Source of the DNA: Pontibacter roseus DSM 17521
GTDB lineage: Bacteria > Bacteroidota > Bacteroidia > Cytophagales > Hymenobacteraceae
NCBI RefSeq assembly: GCF_000373265.1
Contig: NZ_KB890766.1
Coordinates: 187 to 64,186 of the forward strand
Length of the DNA stretch: 64,000 nt
Direction of reading: 5' to 3'
In this document: positions 19,123-28,123 of the stretch, one piece after another
How the letters are laid out: the number at the start of each line of letters is the position of its first letter
Numbering within the stretch: the stretch's first letter is position 1
Made by a program: the position numbers and the translations under genes
Notes under the pieces: model-generated
Told to the model about the DNA's origin: nothing
Database searches by the model: none
Seen by the model: only the letters and a program-made list of their open reading frames with translations

Positions 19123-20484
19123 TTACTGCCCCAGATAGCTGCCTGATATGACCTGTCGTGGTATCAGGAGCAACTCCTTTTGTCTGCCATGTATGTAGCG
19201 CATACCTTGCGGCATGAGGGCCGCCTGCTCCTCCAGCATTACCCGTATTTCTTTGTTGTTCCACGCAGGCAAGGTGACTTTCGCGTTCAATTCAATGGCG
19301 TAAACCGTGTTGGTTTGCAGCGGGTAATCCCCAGTACCAGGCACTCCCCGCTGCATGTCCCACATCCCGATGGCGGGTCCGGCTCCATGCCCGTGATAGC
19401 CGATGGGGTGGGAGTAGATGCTGGCCTCTATGTTCTCCTTTTTCGCCTGAGCTAATGTTGCTTTTAATACTTCGTTGCCGGTTCTGCCTGGCTTCATGTG
19501 GGAGGTGAGGATGTCCTGCAGGTGATTGCCGGTAGCCAGTGCCTTTTTCAGGTATGCTGGTGCGTCCTTTTCACCGGGTTTCAGCACGTAGGCCAGCTGC
19601 TGCACATCGGTGTTCAGTGTGAGGTAGGTGATACCCAAGTCTACATGGAGCAGGTCACCGGATTGGATGACTTCCTGGGCCGGGCGCTGTGCAAAGAAGG
19701 GCTCCGAATCGCCTGCTCCCGGATTTGCCCGTTGCACATCCACTGTCGGGTGAAACCAGGCCTCCAGCTTGAGTTCCGATATTCGCTCCCGGAACCACCA
19801 AACCACGTCTTCGGTCGTCGTCTCGCCCGGTTGGATGACTTGTTCTGAGAATCCCTCGGCTATGATGCGATGGCCTAACTGGCTGATTTGCTCATACAGG
19901 TCCAGTTCTGTTTGCGTCCTCACCTGCAGCCAATCCACGGCAAGCTTCTCCGCCGACACCACTCGTTGCTGTTGTGCCTTGGGCATGTGGTGCATCAGGC
20001 TGTCCCATTCCGTTTTTGTCAAGCCATCGGCATGGCCAAAGTGGGGGGAGGTGTTCAAGGCCAGCTTCTTGGGGTTGCGCTCCGCGATAAGGGCAGCCAG
20101 CCGTTTCCACTGGTTCGGTTCCTGCTCCGGATTCCAGGCGCCTTTGAACAGGTTGCCGATGTCATAGCGCGCCACCGCCAGGCGTTCCACTTGTTTGCCA
20201 TTGTCGTGGAAGAGCAGGATGGTCCTGCGGCGGGCGGCCAGCCAGGTGGCAGGCAACATGGTCCGGATGACCGGGTCCTCGTTGTACTCCCTGGCGATGA
20301 TGAGCCACATGTCCACCCCGTGCCTCCGCATCAAGTTGGGCAACAGGTTGTCGAGGCGTTCCTGCAGCAGTTTATCTTCCAGAGTGGCGCGTTCCCGCAA
20401 TGGCAGGATAGACGGAAGCTGTTGGGCACTGGCATCAGCCAGGAACAGCAAGGACAAAAGAAGGAGGGGGAATAGTTTTCTCAT
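19123..20484 (-). CDS. Exported M24 aminopeptidase P-family metallopeptidase
   Basis: This ~453-residue protein starts with a signal peptide (MRKLFPLLLLSLLFLADASA-Q), the reason for choosing the start at 20484 over an upstream ATG. The N-terminal half is the creatinase-like domain; the C-terminal half is the pita-bread fold. Metal ligands can be followed: Asp in LLHVDLGITY, Asp in LNTDVQQLAY, His in SHPIGYHGHGAGP, and Glu in ELNAKV and MLEEQAAL. It would cut Xaa-Pro or similar bonds in periplasmic peptides. It is convergent with the TonB receptor, with only 10 bp between stops and no terminator visible there. Confidence 0.87.
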   Translation of the reverse strand: MRKLFPLLLLSLLFLADASAQQLPSILPLRERATLEDKLLQERLDNLLPNLMRRHGVDMWLIIAREYNEDPVIRTMLPATWLAARRRTILLFHDNGKQVERLAVARYDIGNLFKGAWNPEQEPNQWKRLAALIAERNPKKLALNTSPHFGHADGLTKTEWDSLMHHMPKAQQQRVVSAEKLAVDWLQVRTQTELDLYEQISQLGHRIIAEGFSEQVIQPGETTTEDVVWWFRERISELKLEAWFHPTVDVQRANPGAGDSEPFFAQRPAQEVIQSGDLLHVDLGITYLTLNTDVQQLAYVLKPGEKDAPAYLKKALATGNHLQDILTSHMKPGRTGNEVLKATLAQAKKENIEASIYSHPIGYHGHGAGPAIGMWDMQRGVPGTGDYPLQTNTVYAIELNAKVTLPAWNNKEIRVMLEEQAALMPQGMRYIHGRQKELLLIPRQVISGSYLGQ

Positions 20485-20508
20485 ATAGGATTGGTGTGGC
20501 ACTGCTAA

Positions 20509-20516
20509 CAAATATA
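20509..20516 (-). promoter_or_regulatory. Candidate -7 element (TATATTTG) of the M24 gene
   Basis: On the minus strand the octamer is TATATTTG, a full match to the Bacteroidota TAnnTTTG -7 consensus, 24 bp before the chosen start. A -33 TTG is not exact (TTC at the expected spacing). Confidence 0.45.
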
Positions 20517-20558
20517 ACAGGATTGGCGGGATATGGAAGAACCAGGCTGATTGACAAC

Positions 20559-20589
20559 AGAAAAGGCAGCTATTGCAGCTGCCTTTTCT
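20559..20589 (-). terminator. Terminator of the outer-membrane protein gene
   Basis: A perfect 12-bp stem AGAAAAGGCAGC/GCTGCCTTTTCT (20559-20570 and 20578-20589) with a 7-nt loop lies 27 bp after the stop at 20617. The U-tract is inside the stem. Confidence 0.7.
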
Positions 20590-20616
20590 GAAGAATGACG
20601 GGTATACTTGCCTGCA

Positions 20617-21204
20617 TCAAAAGCCCCAGTTCAGGTTTTGTAGTGTGATGCCCACCGATGCCAGTCTTTGCCCATTCTGAAAGCTCTGCACCGCTCCCCG
20701 CAAGCCCAGGGTAAGGTGCTGCGTTGCCCGCACATCCAGGTTCAGCGCCACCACAACGCCTGGTTGCAGCTGCCTGTTGGTGTGTACCACCGGTGCGAAT
20801 TCTGTGATTTCACCTTGGCTGTTGTAGCTGATGGAGAGTTGGTTGACATCCCTTTCGCTCGCATACCGCAGCACCGGCCCCACGGCAGGGTATAGCCGAA
20901 CGGCGCCCCAGCTGAGAAAATAGTTGTAGGTACCCTCCAAAGCCATACCATTCGATTTTTCGAACGTCTCGTAGCCTTGGCCCCAGTCGCGCGTTTGTTC
21001 AATGTAGGTGCCGGTAGCCGCTATCTCAAAGCCGGAGCGGGAGGACACCTGTTTCTGCACACCTGCCAGGAACCAATGACCGGGGAGGTCCCCATTGCCA
21101 GCCATCACGCCGCCATAACCGATTTTGGGCGCCCATGTATCCTGTGCAGAGGCGGTGAAGGCAGAAGCCAGGAGAAGGGAAAGCAGTAAAACTTTGAATT
21201 TCAT
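20617..21204 (-). CDS. Small outer-membrane beta-barrel-like protein
   Basis: This 195-residue protein has a classical signal peptide (MKFKVLLLSLLLASAFTASA-Q) followed by alternating hydrophobic and polar strands (FEIAATGTYIEQTR, MALEGTYNYFLSW, VVVALNLDVRATQHLTLGL) ending in an aromatic residue (NLNWGF), as expected for an 8-10-strand outer-membrane barrel or porin-like protein. No closer family is recognised. The gene stands alone between two terminators. The 21.2-21.34 kb upstream region is AT-rich and likely contains its promoter. Confidence 0.65.
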   Translation of the reverse strand: MKFKVLLLSLLLASAFTASAQDTWAPKIGYGGVMAGNGDLPGHWFLAGVQKQVSSRSGFEIAATGTYIEQTRDWGQGYETFEKSNGMALEGTYNYFLSWGAVRLYPAVGPVLRYASERDVNQLSISYNSQGEITEFAPVVHTNRQLQPGVVVALNLDVRATQHLTLGLRGAVQSFQNGQRLASVGITLQNLNWGF

Positions 21205-21343
21205 AAGTTGGAAAATTAGGAAGCGTTAGAGATGAAGAAAGGCAAAGCCGAACCTATACCTGAATATATAGAATTAGGTATAAAAAATATAACAATATAT
21301 GTGCCAGCTTTGTAGCGTTTCTCATCCAAGAGCAGGTTGCAAA

Positions 21344-21432
21344 CAACAAAGGCAGCCAAAAGGCTGCCTTTGTCACTGATAGCTTCTTAAATAAGCTTAA
21401 CTTCTGCTTCTTCTTTCCGGTGCTTTCAGGGT
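21344..21432 (-). pseudogene. Duplicated 3' end and terminator of a VPS10-like gene (direct repeat copy A)
   Basis: This 89-bp segment is nearly identical to 23044-23132, exactly 1700 bp away. It contains the codons TLKAPERRSRS-stop (21397-21432 read on the minus strand), matching the true gene end TLKALERRSRS-stop at 23097, plus the following terminator. Differences seen are two base changes and a 4-nt hairpin loop that is AAAA here and TTTT in the other copy. The reading frame is not continued upstream, so it is a tail fragment only. The two copies flank the DUF6056-like gene as direct repeats. Confidence 0.85.
21346..21373 (-). terminator. Duplicated terminator, now downstream of the DUF6056-like gene
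   Basis: An 11-12-bp stem CAAAGGCAGCC/GGCTGCCTTTG with loop AAAA lies about 80 bp past the stop at 21456. It is the copy A hairpin of the 89-bp direct repeat. Confidence 0.75.
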
Positions 21433-21455
21433 AGAGAAAATATTGGTGTTTTGGC

Positions 21456-22952
21456 TCACTCTATAATTGACTCGTTGCGTAAGGTGTTTTTTCCTGATTC
21501 TCGTAGAGTTGTGATATTCTCTTTAATAGGGGGATTAGGTGCGCTTAAGTGTACAGCTTCTTTCCCCCAATACCTAGCAAAGCCGCTATTAATCCACATG
21601 TCATCATTCTTCGACCCTTCCAATATATCTGAAAAGTAAATCGTTTTAGGTATAGCCGGTAGAGGTGGAACCTCACATTTTTTACAATCAGAGGCTTTCA
21701 ATGAGACATATCTTGAGGTTAATGCTTTATCGTAGGCAGCGGCTTTTCCAGACAGTAAATCTATATAGGCTGTGGTGACATTGCTGTCAACCGAGAGGAT
21801 GTTCAAAGCGAATAGCAGCAAGGCCGCAGTCGGTATAGCAGGCGAGAGTAGGTGCTCATATTTAAGTTGATGCCTGTAGGTATGCAGTGCCAACTGCAGA
21901 AGGTAAAACCAACCGAAAATGAAAAAGAAACAAATCACATTCTCGACTCTAGGCGTAGCACGCTCACCTGTAGACCAGGCAAAGGCGAAGTACATCAAGA
22001 AGATGGTTCCCAAAAAATACATGGCGGCTAACCTAAGGTCGACGTTGAACAGACGGCTCTCTCTTGTCTTATCAGCCAATGGAATCCCTATGAATAACAT
22101 GTACAGAACAGAGACTGCCAGTACAGGAGCCGACCACCTGTAGAAGGTAATCAAAGTCAGGAGGGCAGAATATACTGCTGACCACCAGAATCTGGAGGCA
22201 TTGGGATGGTCGTTCATGCGGGCGTAGTTGCCAGGTGCCAGCACTGCTATTAAACACGAAGCAACGCAAATAGTAAAAAGGAGCAACAGGTATGGCCGGG
22301 CCTCTTTGTTTTTTAGGTTAGTAACAAGAAGCAGCAAGAGTGTCGTGAAAGCCAATATCAGTGACATCTCATTTGAACCAACAATGGCGATGCAGCTAAT
22401 ACTAGCCATGGCTATATAAGATAATTTTGCTGCGGTGTTTTCTGATTGAAAGAAGGCATAAAGTAAGCTGAGCATCAGAAGCATCAGAATGTTGGGAAAT
22501 TGATAGGTTGCATAGGTAGTGAAAAAGTAGAAACCCTCAGCCGTGCTTGGAATCAGAAGCAGGTATAGACAGATGAGGATTGCAGTTAGAGTGAACGCCT
22601 TCAGCTTGCTTAATTCCCCTTTAATTACAAGGTTGATGAGCCAGTATACCTGTATGCAGAAAACGATAAGCGTTAAACAAGCATAGAGTTTATAGACTTT
22701 TAAAGACTCTGTCGTTAGGGGATTGATTCTTACAATTGCCGTCCCAAAGTATCTTCCTGACCAATTGAGATAGAATTCAACTTGCGACTCAAAGAAGCTC
22801 AGGGTTGTGTCACGCACCGCAAAACTGAAATCGTCGGCGGTTGGATGAGTGAAAAGGGTGAGAAGCAGGAAAGGCAGTAAGGTATAAACACTTATTGTAA
22901 TAAGTATAACACCAATGTAAAGGGATGGACTTTGTTGCCGTTCTTGTAACAT
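21456..22952 (-). CDS. Polytopic membrane protein, DUF6056/glycosyltransferase-like
   Basis: This 498-residue integral membrane protein has about 10-11 hydrophobic helices. The first periplasmic loop has HPTADDFSFAV, with a DD pair as in DUF6056 and related GT-C-like membrane glycosyltransferases, and then LNWSGRYFGTAIVRINP. It may use lipid-linked sugars, but this is a fold-level guess. A C-terminal soluble part of about 100 residues follows. It is more AT-rich in codon use than its neighbours and is bracketed by an 89-bp direct repeat that duplicates the adjacent gene's tail, so it is probably an insertion into an older gene order. Confidence 0.7.
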   Translation of the reverse strand: MLQERQQSPSLYIGVILITISVYTLLPFLLLTLFTHPTADDFSFAVRDTTLSFFESQVEFYLNWSGRYFGTAIVRINPLTTESLKVYKLYACLTLIVFCIQVYWLINLVIKGELSKLKAFTLTAILICLYLLLIPSTAEGFYFFTTYATYQFPNILMLLMLSLLYAFFQSENTAAKLSYIAMASISCIAIVGSNEMSLILAFTTLLLLLVTNLKNKEARPYLLLLFTICVASCLIAVLAPGNYARMNDHPNASRFWWSAVYSALLTLITFYRWSAPVLAVSVLYMLFIGIPLADKTRESRLFNVDLRLAAMYFLGTIFLMYFAFAWSTGERATPRVENVICFFFIFGWFYLLQLALHTYRHQLKYEHLLSPAIPTAALLLFALNILSVDSNVTTAYIDLLSGKAAAYDKALTSRYVSLKASDCKKCEVPPLPAIPKTIYFSDILEGSKNDDMWINSGFARYWGKEAVHLSAPNPPIKENITTLRESGKNTLRNESIIE

Positions 22953-23043
22953 AAAAAATCGTGAATTAGATTGCTAAAAGTAAATATATTCAAAAGTTTA
23001 AAGTATCATTTAGAATCAATGACTTGAGAGGCAAGCCATGAAT

Positions 23044-23132
23044 CAACAAAGGCAGCCTTTTGGCTGCCTTTGTCACTGATAGCTTCTTAAATAAGCTTAA
23101 CTTCTGCTTCTTCTTTCCAGTGCTTTCAAGGT
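23044..23132 (-). repeat. 89-bp direct repeat copy B (native gene end plus terminator)
   Basis: This is the intact partner of 21344-21432. It spans the last 11 codons, the stop and the terminator of the VPS10-like gene at 23097-26030. Same orientation, 1700-bp offset. Confidence 0.88.
23046..23073 (-). terminator. Terminator of VPS10-like copy 2
   Basis: A stem CAAAGGCAGCC/GGCTGCCTTTG (23047-23057 and 23062-23072) has loop TTTT. It lies 24 bp after the stop. Confidence 0.8.
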
Positions 23133-26030
23133 GAAGTCCGATGTGGCTTTGCCGCCATCGGCCGTCTCTACCTCAACGGTATACTTGCCCGGCTGCAGGT
23201 AAATCACCTTGTTGTCGGCGGCAGTTACTTTCACCGTTTCCTCACCGTCTTTCTTGCTGCCGTTCAGGGCTGTTTCGTAGGCTTTGGCGTTGGCCTCGTC
23301 CACGGATAGGTTGTAGCGAACATAGTTTAGGCCGCGCTCGTTCTCATCCTTCAGCTCTTTCAGCAACTGCCCTTTATCCGTCTTGATGCGGATGGTGGTA
23401 GTGCCGGCCTGGGAGGTATAGAACGCGATGTCCATGGAAGGTTCCATGGCCTCGCTCCAGGCACCCCACTTCTGGCCCCAACGCGGATTGTACTGCACCG
23501 GCTGGAAGGCGAAGAGGTGCAGCTTTTGGTTCTGGACCTCAGGCGTCAGCTGCTGCAGGTGCTCCACATTGGCAATGTAAATGGAGCGGCCGTGCGTGCC
23601 CACCACCAAGTCGTTTTCGCGCGGGTGCACCACCAGGTCGTGCACGGCTACGGCTGGCATGCTGTTGCGCATCTGCATGAAAGTTTTGCCGCGGTCCAGT
23701 GAGATGTATAGGCCATGGTCGGTGCCAACGTACAGCAGGTTCGGGTTCTTTGGGTCCTCCTTCACTACGTTGATGGCCTCGGCGGGCAGGCCTGTGCCGA
23801 TGCGCTCCCACTTCTTGCCGTTGTCTTCCGATACGTACAGGTATGGCGTGAAATCATCCCAACGGTAGCCGTTGAGCGAGGTATAGACGCGGTTCTCGCT
23901 GTGGTTAGAGGCCACTACCGTGGACACCCACATGTTCTTGGGCAGCTTGTTCGAAATTTTATCCCAGTTGTTGCCGCCGTCTTTCGATACATGGATGGCA
24001 CCGTCATCGGAACCGGTATAGATAAGCCCGAAGCGCAGCGGCGACTCGTCAATGGAGGTCAGAGTGCCGTAGCCCACGTCTCCTTTCAGGCCGCCATTGG
24101 TCAGGTCACCGGAAAGGGTCTGCATGTCCTCGCCACGCTTCATGGAGCGGTGAAATTTGTTGGAGCCATAGTACAGGATGTCCTGGTTGTGGCGGCTCAG
24201 GTGGATAGGGGCTTCCCAGTTGTAGCGCAGTGGGCGCTCTCCTAGCTCATGCACCGGACGGATAGAGATGCGCTCGCCGGTGCGCTTGTTCAGGCGGGAA
24301 TAGTTGCCATACTGCGAACCCAGGTATACCGTATTGTTGTCGCGGGTGTCCACCTGCACCATCATGCCGTCGCCGCCGCCAATGCGCTGGTAGGGGTAGC
24401 GTCCGTTCTGCGTCCAGGCGGAGCTGAACTGGTAGTTGCTCGGGCCATACCAGGTGCCGTTGTCCTGCAAACCGCCATAGATGTTGTACGGCTTCTCCAT
24501 ATCCACCGCGATGGCGTAGAACTGGCCTACGGACGGGGAGTTGGCGATAGCCCAGGTCTTACCGTCATCGTAGGTAATGTTCAAGCCGCCGTCGTTTCCG
24601 TTGATGACGTAGCCGGGCTTGTCGGGGCTCACCCACAGGGCCTGGTGGTCGGAGTGCACGTTGTCGCCCTCGATGTTGCGGAAGGTCTTGCCGCCGTCAT
24701 CCGAAGTCAGTAGCGGAACACCCAGTATGTAAATCTTATCGGGGTTGTAAGGCGCCACACGCACCACGCCGAAGTAGTAGCCGTAGCTGGAGTACATGTC
24801 GTCGATGGGCTGGTCGTGCGTCTTCTTCCAGGCTTTGCCGCCATCGTCGGAGCGGTATACCTCAGCGCCTTTCACGGGAGCCTCCGTCGTCACAGCCAGC
24901 GGGTCTTCGAGGTAATCCGCCAGTGCAGAAGGTTTGATTTTGCCGCTCTTCACGTCCGCTTTCACCGTCTTGGCGCTATACCTGGCCGGGAAGCGGTTGT
25001 TGTCGAGGAAGTCGTTCAAAGCCTTATCATTCAACGCCAGGAAAGCCTCTGTGGTCATACCTTTGAACTGGTCTTTCTGCAACTCACCCGCCTTCGGCTC
25101 CTTCTTCTCTACAGCGCGCAACTCTTGGTTGTCCAGCAAGGCATAGATAGTGTTTGGGTTGCCCGGGAACAGGCTCAGGCCAATGCGTCCCACGCCATTG
25201 GAGGTCGGGAAGCCGCTGCCTTCGGTGGTTACGCGGGTCCAGGTGTTGCCTCCGTCCGTGGATTTGTGAATGCCGGATGTCTTGCCGCCCTCCACGAAAT
25301 CCCAGGCGCGGCGCTCGCGGTGCCACATGGCCGCATACACGTTGTTGGGGTTTTTCGGGTCCACTTCCAGGTCGATGGCGCCGGTGTTGTCGTCAATGTA
25401 GAGGGTCTTCTTCCATGTCTTGCCCCCGTCGGTGGTCTTGTATACCCCGCGGTCTTTATTTGGCGAATACAAGTGCCCCACGGCCGCTACCCACACGGTG
25501 TTGGGGTCTGTCGGGTGGATGACGATGCGTCCGATGTGGTGGGTGTCATCGAGGCCCATGTGCTGCCAAGTCTTGCCGCCGTCGCTGCTTTTGTACACGC
25601 CCACACCCGAGTAGGAGGAGCGGCTGGAGTTGCTCTCGCCGGTGCCTACCCAGATGGTCTCCTTGTTGTTCCAGTCCACGGCAATGTCGCCGATGGTCAT
25701 CACCGCTTCATTGTCGAAGAGCGGCTCAAAGGAGATGCCGTTGTTGGTGGTTCTCCAGAGTCCACCAGAAGCATAGGCCGCGTAAAAGTTAGTCGGGTCT
25801 TTTGGATTTACATCCAGGTCGGTGATGCGGCCGCTTTGCACCGTGGGGCCTACGTTGCGGAAGGCGAGGTTCTTGACGAGCGAGTTCTGCTCCAGTTGCT
25901 GGCGCTTCTCAAACCCCTGAAGCCTTTGCTGGGCAGATGTGTGGTTAGGCTGCTTGGCTTTCTTCTGAGCCTGCACAGCGCCCCCGCTCAGGGCCACCAG
26001 CAGCGCTACCGAAAGTATACGTTTTTGCAT
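23097..26030 (-). CDS. VPS10/BNR-repeat beta-propeller exported protein (copy 2)
   Basis: This 977-residue exported protein is a relative of the gene at 11719. After a signal peptide (MQKRILSVALLVALSGGAVQA-Q) come repeated Asp boxes (SSDGGKTW, TTDGGKTW, STDGGNTW, SDDGGKAW, SKDGGNNW, SEDNGKKW, SLDRGKTF), indicating two large propellers. The linker between them (about 300-400) holds a charged insertion absent from copy 1. The C-terminal ~110 residues look like an Ig-like beta domain ending ALERRSRS. Both copies share blocks such as NGGDGG/DDGG-rich turns and GRSI/FWI motifs near the propeller end. Glycosidase activity is often stated for this group but no active site is evident. Confidence 0.85.
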   Translation of the reverse strand: MQKRILSVALLVALSGGAVQAQKKAKQPNHTSAQQRLQGFEKRQQLEQNSLVKNLAFRNVGPTVQSGRITDLDVNPKDPTNFYAAYASGGLWRTTNNGISFEPLFDNEAVMTIGDIAVDWNNKETIWVGTGESNSSRSSYSGVGVYKSSDGGKTWQHMGLDDTHHIGRIVIHPTDPNTVWVAAVGHLYSPNKDRGVYKTTDGGKTWKKTLYIDDNTGAIDLEVDPKNPNNVYAAMWHRERRAWDFVEGGKTSGIHKSTDGGNTWTRVTTEGSGFPTSNGVGRIGLSLFPGNPNTIYALLDNQELRAVEKKEPKAGELQKDQFKGMTTEAFLALNDKALNDFLDNNRFPARYSAKTVKADVKSGKIKPSALADYLEDPLAVTTEAPVKGAEVYRSDDGGKAWKKTHDQPIDDMYSSYGYYFGVVRVAPYNPDKIYILGVPLLTSDDGGKTFRNIEGDNVHSDHQALWVSPDKPGYVINGNDGGLNITYDDGKTWAIANSPSVGQFYAIAVDMEKPYNIYGGLQDNGTWYGPSNYQFSSAWTQNGRYPYQRIGGGDGMMVQVDTRDNNTVYLGSQYGNYSRLNKRTGERISIRPVHELGERPLRYNWEAPIHLSRHNQDILYYGSNKFHRSMKRGEDMQTLSGDLTNGGLKGDVGYGTLTSIDESPLRFGLIYTGSDDGAIHVSKDGGNNWDKISNKLPKNMWVSTVVASNHSENRVYTSLNGYRWDDFTPYLYVSEDNGKKWERIGTGLPAEAINVVKEDPKNPNLLYVGTDHGLYISLDRGKTFMQMRNSMPAVAVHDLVVHPRENDLVVGTHGRSIYIANVEHLQQLTPEVQNQKLHLFAFQPVQYNPRWGQKWGAWSEAMEPSMDIAFYTSQAGTTTIRIKTDKGQLLKELKDENERGLNYVRYNLSVDEANAKAYETALNGSKKDGEETVKVTAADNKVIYLQPGKYTVEVETADGGKATSDFTLKALERRSRS

Positions 26031-26293
26031 TGTGTGGAATTAGGTATGGTTCGTTTAGATTGAGTTCCTAAAGCTAAGGAATTGCATCGGATTTGGAAAG
26101 AACGAGATGGAGTAGGCAGGTACAGCCTTGGAGAGGTAACGATTCCTGAGCCTGAAAGTGGTATCCCGCTGCATGAACTATGGACCGGATTGACTACATT
26201 GAGGCAGCCAAACACCGGCTGCAGGTATAGCCAGCCAACGCAAGCAGCACACACTATACCTTGCCACCGGCCGACATGCAACCTGAAAAGCTC

Positions 26294-27049
26294 ATGAAAA
26301 ACCCCTTACTGTCCTACCTCCTGGTGCTGCTGCTATTGAGTGGCATACTTGCCTGCACCCAGCAAAACGGTGCCTCTCAACCAAAAAGGGAAGCGGAGAA
26401 GCCGCGCCTGCTGGTCTTCTCCAAGACGGCCGGTTTCCGGCACAAATCCATACCCCACGGAAAAGCGGCGCTACTGCGACTGGGGCAGGAGCATGGGGTG
26501 CGGGTGGACACGACGGAGAATGCCGCTTATTTTGTGGCCGACTCCCTGCGGCAGTATCAGGCTGTCGTGTTCCTCAATACCACCCAAGATGTGCTGAATC
26601 CGGAGCAGCAAGCTGCCTTTGAAAACTATATCCGTAGCGGCGGCGGCTTTGCCGGCATACATGCCGCCTCAGATACGGAGTTCGACTGGCCCTGGTATGC
26701 CAACTTGGTAGGCGCGCAGTTCGACAACCACCCCAAAGTGCAGCACGCCGCCATCGATGTAGTTGACAAGGTCCACCCCGCCACCCGAATGCTGCCGGAC
26801 CGTTGGGAGCGCAGGGATGAATGGTACAACTTCAAGAACCTGAACCTCGATGTGCAGGTGCTGGCCACGCTGGATGAGACAACGTATGAAGGCGGTAAGA
26901 ACGGAAACAATCACCCAATTGCCTGGTTCCATACCTATGACGGGGGCAGGGCGTTCTATACCGCACTGGGGCACACGCCCGAGAGCTACAGCGAACCGCT
27001 GTTTCTGCAGCACCTCTGGGGAGGCATCACGTATGCGATGGGCCTATAA
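26294..27049 (+). CDS. ThuA-like lipoprotein
   Basis: This ~251-residue protein has a ThuA-like (glutamine-amidotransferase-fold) domain from about 37 to the end: LLVFSKTAGFRHKSIPHG, FLNTTQDVLNPEQQAAFENY, GGGFAGIHAASDTEFDWPWY, GGKNGNNHPIAWFH and AFYTALGHTPESY. The start at 26294 gives a good lipoprotein signal ending LACTQQ; the longer frame from 26261 is less likely. Family members act in trehalose or sugar-derivative metabolism, but the exact reaction is unsettled. It precedes ypdA by 78 bp with no terminator, so they may be co-transcribed without an obvious shared pathway. Confidence 0.85.
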   Translation: MKNPLLSYLLVLLLLSGILACTQQNGASQPKREAEKPRLLVFSKTAGFRHKSIPHGKAALLRLGQEHGVRVDTTENAAYFVADSLRQYQAVVFLNTTQDVLNPEQQAAFENYIRSGGGFAGIHAASDTEFDWPWYANLVGAQFDNHPKVQHAAIDVVDKVHPATRMLPDRWERRDEWYNFKNLNLDVQVLATLDETTYEGGKNGNNHPIAWFHTYDGGRAFYTALGHTPESYSEPLFLQHLWGGITYAMGL

Positions 27050-27127
27050 AGTATGCCGAATCGCTGAAATTTACGTTATAGACTCTCAGTTACAACACAC
27101 CCCAACCGTCGTCATTAACAGAAGCCA

Positions 27128-28090
27128 TTGCATAGCATACTAGACATACTCATTGTAGGCGGGGGCCCCATCGGGCTGGCCTGCGGACTGGAGGCGAAGA
27201 AAGCCGGACTCTCCTACCTGATTGTGGAGAAAGGCACCATTACCAACTCGCTCTTCAACTATCCCCTCAACATGACCTTCTTCTCCACCGCCGACCGGCT
27301 GGAGATAGGCGGTTTCCCTTTCCCTTCCATTCATGCCAAACCCAACCGGAGCGAGGCGCTGGAATACTACCGCCGCGTGGCGGATGTGGAACAGCTAGAT
27401 ATCCGGCTGTTTGAGGAAGTGACAGGTATAGCTTCGGAAGATGGGCTATACCTGGTCAGCACCAGCAAAGCGACTTACCGGGCGCGGCACATCATCATCG
27501 CCACCGGATTCTATGACATCCCGAACATGCTGGGTATACCTGGCGAGGACCTGCTTAAGGTGCGACACTACTATTACGACCCGCACTACTATTACAAACA
27601 GAAAATTGTGGTGGTGGGCGCCAACAACTCCTCGGCAGACGTGGCGCTGGAGACCTGGCGAAAGGGAGCCGAGGTGACGATGGTGGTACGGGAAGGCGAA
27701 CTGGGCCGAATCAAGTACTGGACCAAGCCTGACTTGGAAAACCGCATTGCCGAAGGCTCGATTAAAGCCTACTTCAACGCACGACTTACTGAGGTACGCG
27801 AAGCTGAAGTCGATATACAGACCCCTGCGGGGAAGGTGACGCTGGCCAATGACTACGTGATGGCCATGACGGGCTACCAGCCCAACTTTGCTTTCCTGGA
27901 GAAGGTGGGTATAAAACTTTCAGATGACCTGTACCGGCACCCGTACCACAACCCGGAGACCATGGAGACGAACTTGCCGCGCCTATACCTGGCCGGCGTG
28001 GTGTGCGGCGGTATGGAGACGCACGTCTGGTTCATCGAGAATTCTCGGGAGCATGCGCTGAAAATCATTCGTCACATACAGGATAAATAA
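27128..28090 (+). CDS. ypdA: YpdA-family bacillithiol disulfide reductase
   Basis: This 320-residue flavoprotein has an FAD-binding motif VGGGPIGLACGLEAKKAG near 9-26 and a second dinucleotide site VVVGANNSSADVALE near 160-175. It lacks the CxxC of thioredoxin reductase, as YpdA does. YpdA reduces bacillithiol disulfide with NADPH in the cytoplasm, and bacillithiol is made by some Bacteroidota. The start used is TTG (27128); no in-frame ATG gives the FAD motif. A conserved late segment GVVCGGMETHVWFIENSR fits the family. Confidence 0.88.
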   Translation: MHSILDILIVGGGPIGLACGLEAKKAGLSYLIVEKGTITNSLFNYPLNMTFFSTADRLEIGGFPFPSIHAKPNRSEALEYYRRVADVEQLDIRLFEEVTGIASEDGLYLVSTSKATYRARHIIIATGFYDIPNMLGIPGEDLLKVRHYYYDPHYYYKQKIVVVGANNSSADVALETWRKGAEVTMVVREGELGRIKYWTKPDLENRIAEGSIKAYFNARLTEVREAEVDIQTPAGKVTLANDYVMAMTGYQPNFAFLEKVGIKLSDDLYRHPYHNPETMETNLPRLYLAGVVCGGMETHVWFIENSREHALKIIRHIQDK

Positions 28091-28123
28091 GCGTTTATTC
28101 TTACCTCGCTGTCATCTTGTATC

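Noticed and set aside
24816-26063. 415-codon plus-strand frame over VPS10-like copy 2
   Set aside because: Antisense to a well-supported gene; composition is typical of a shadow frame.
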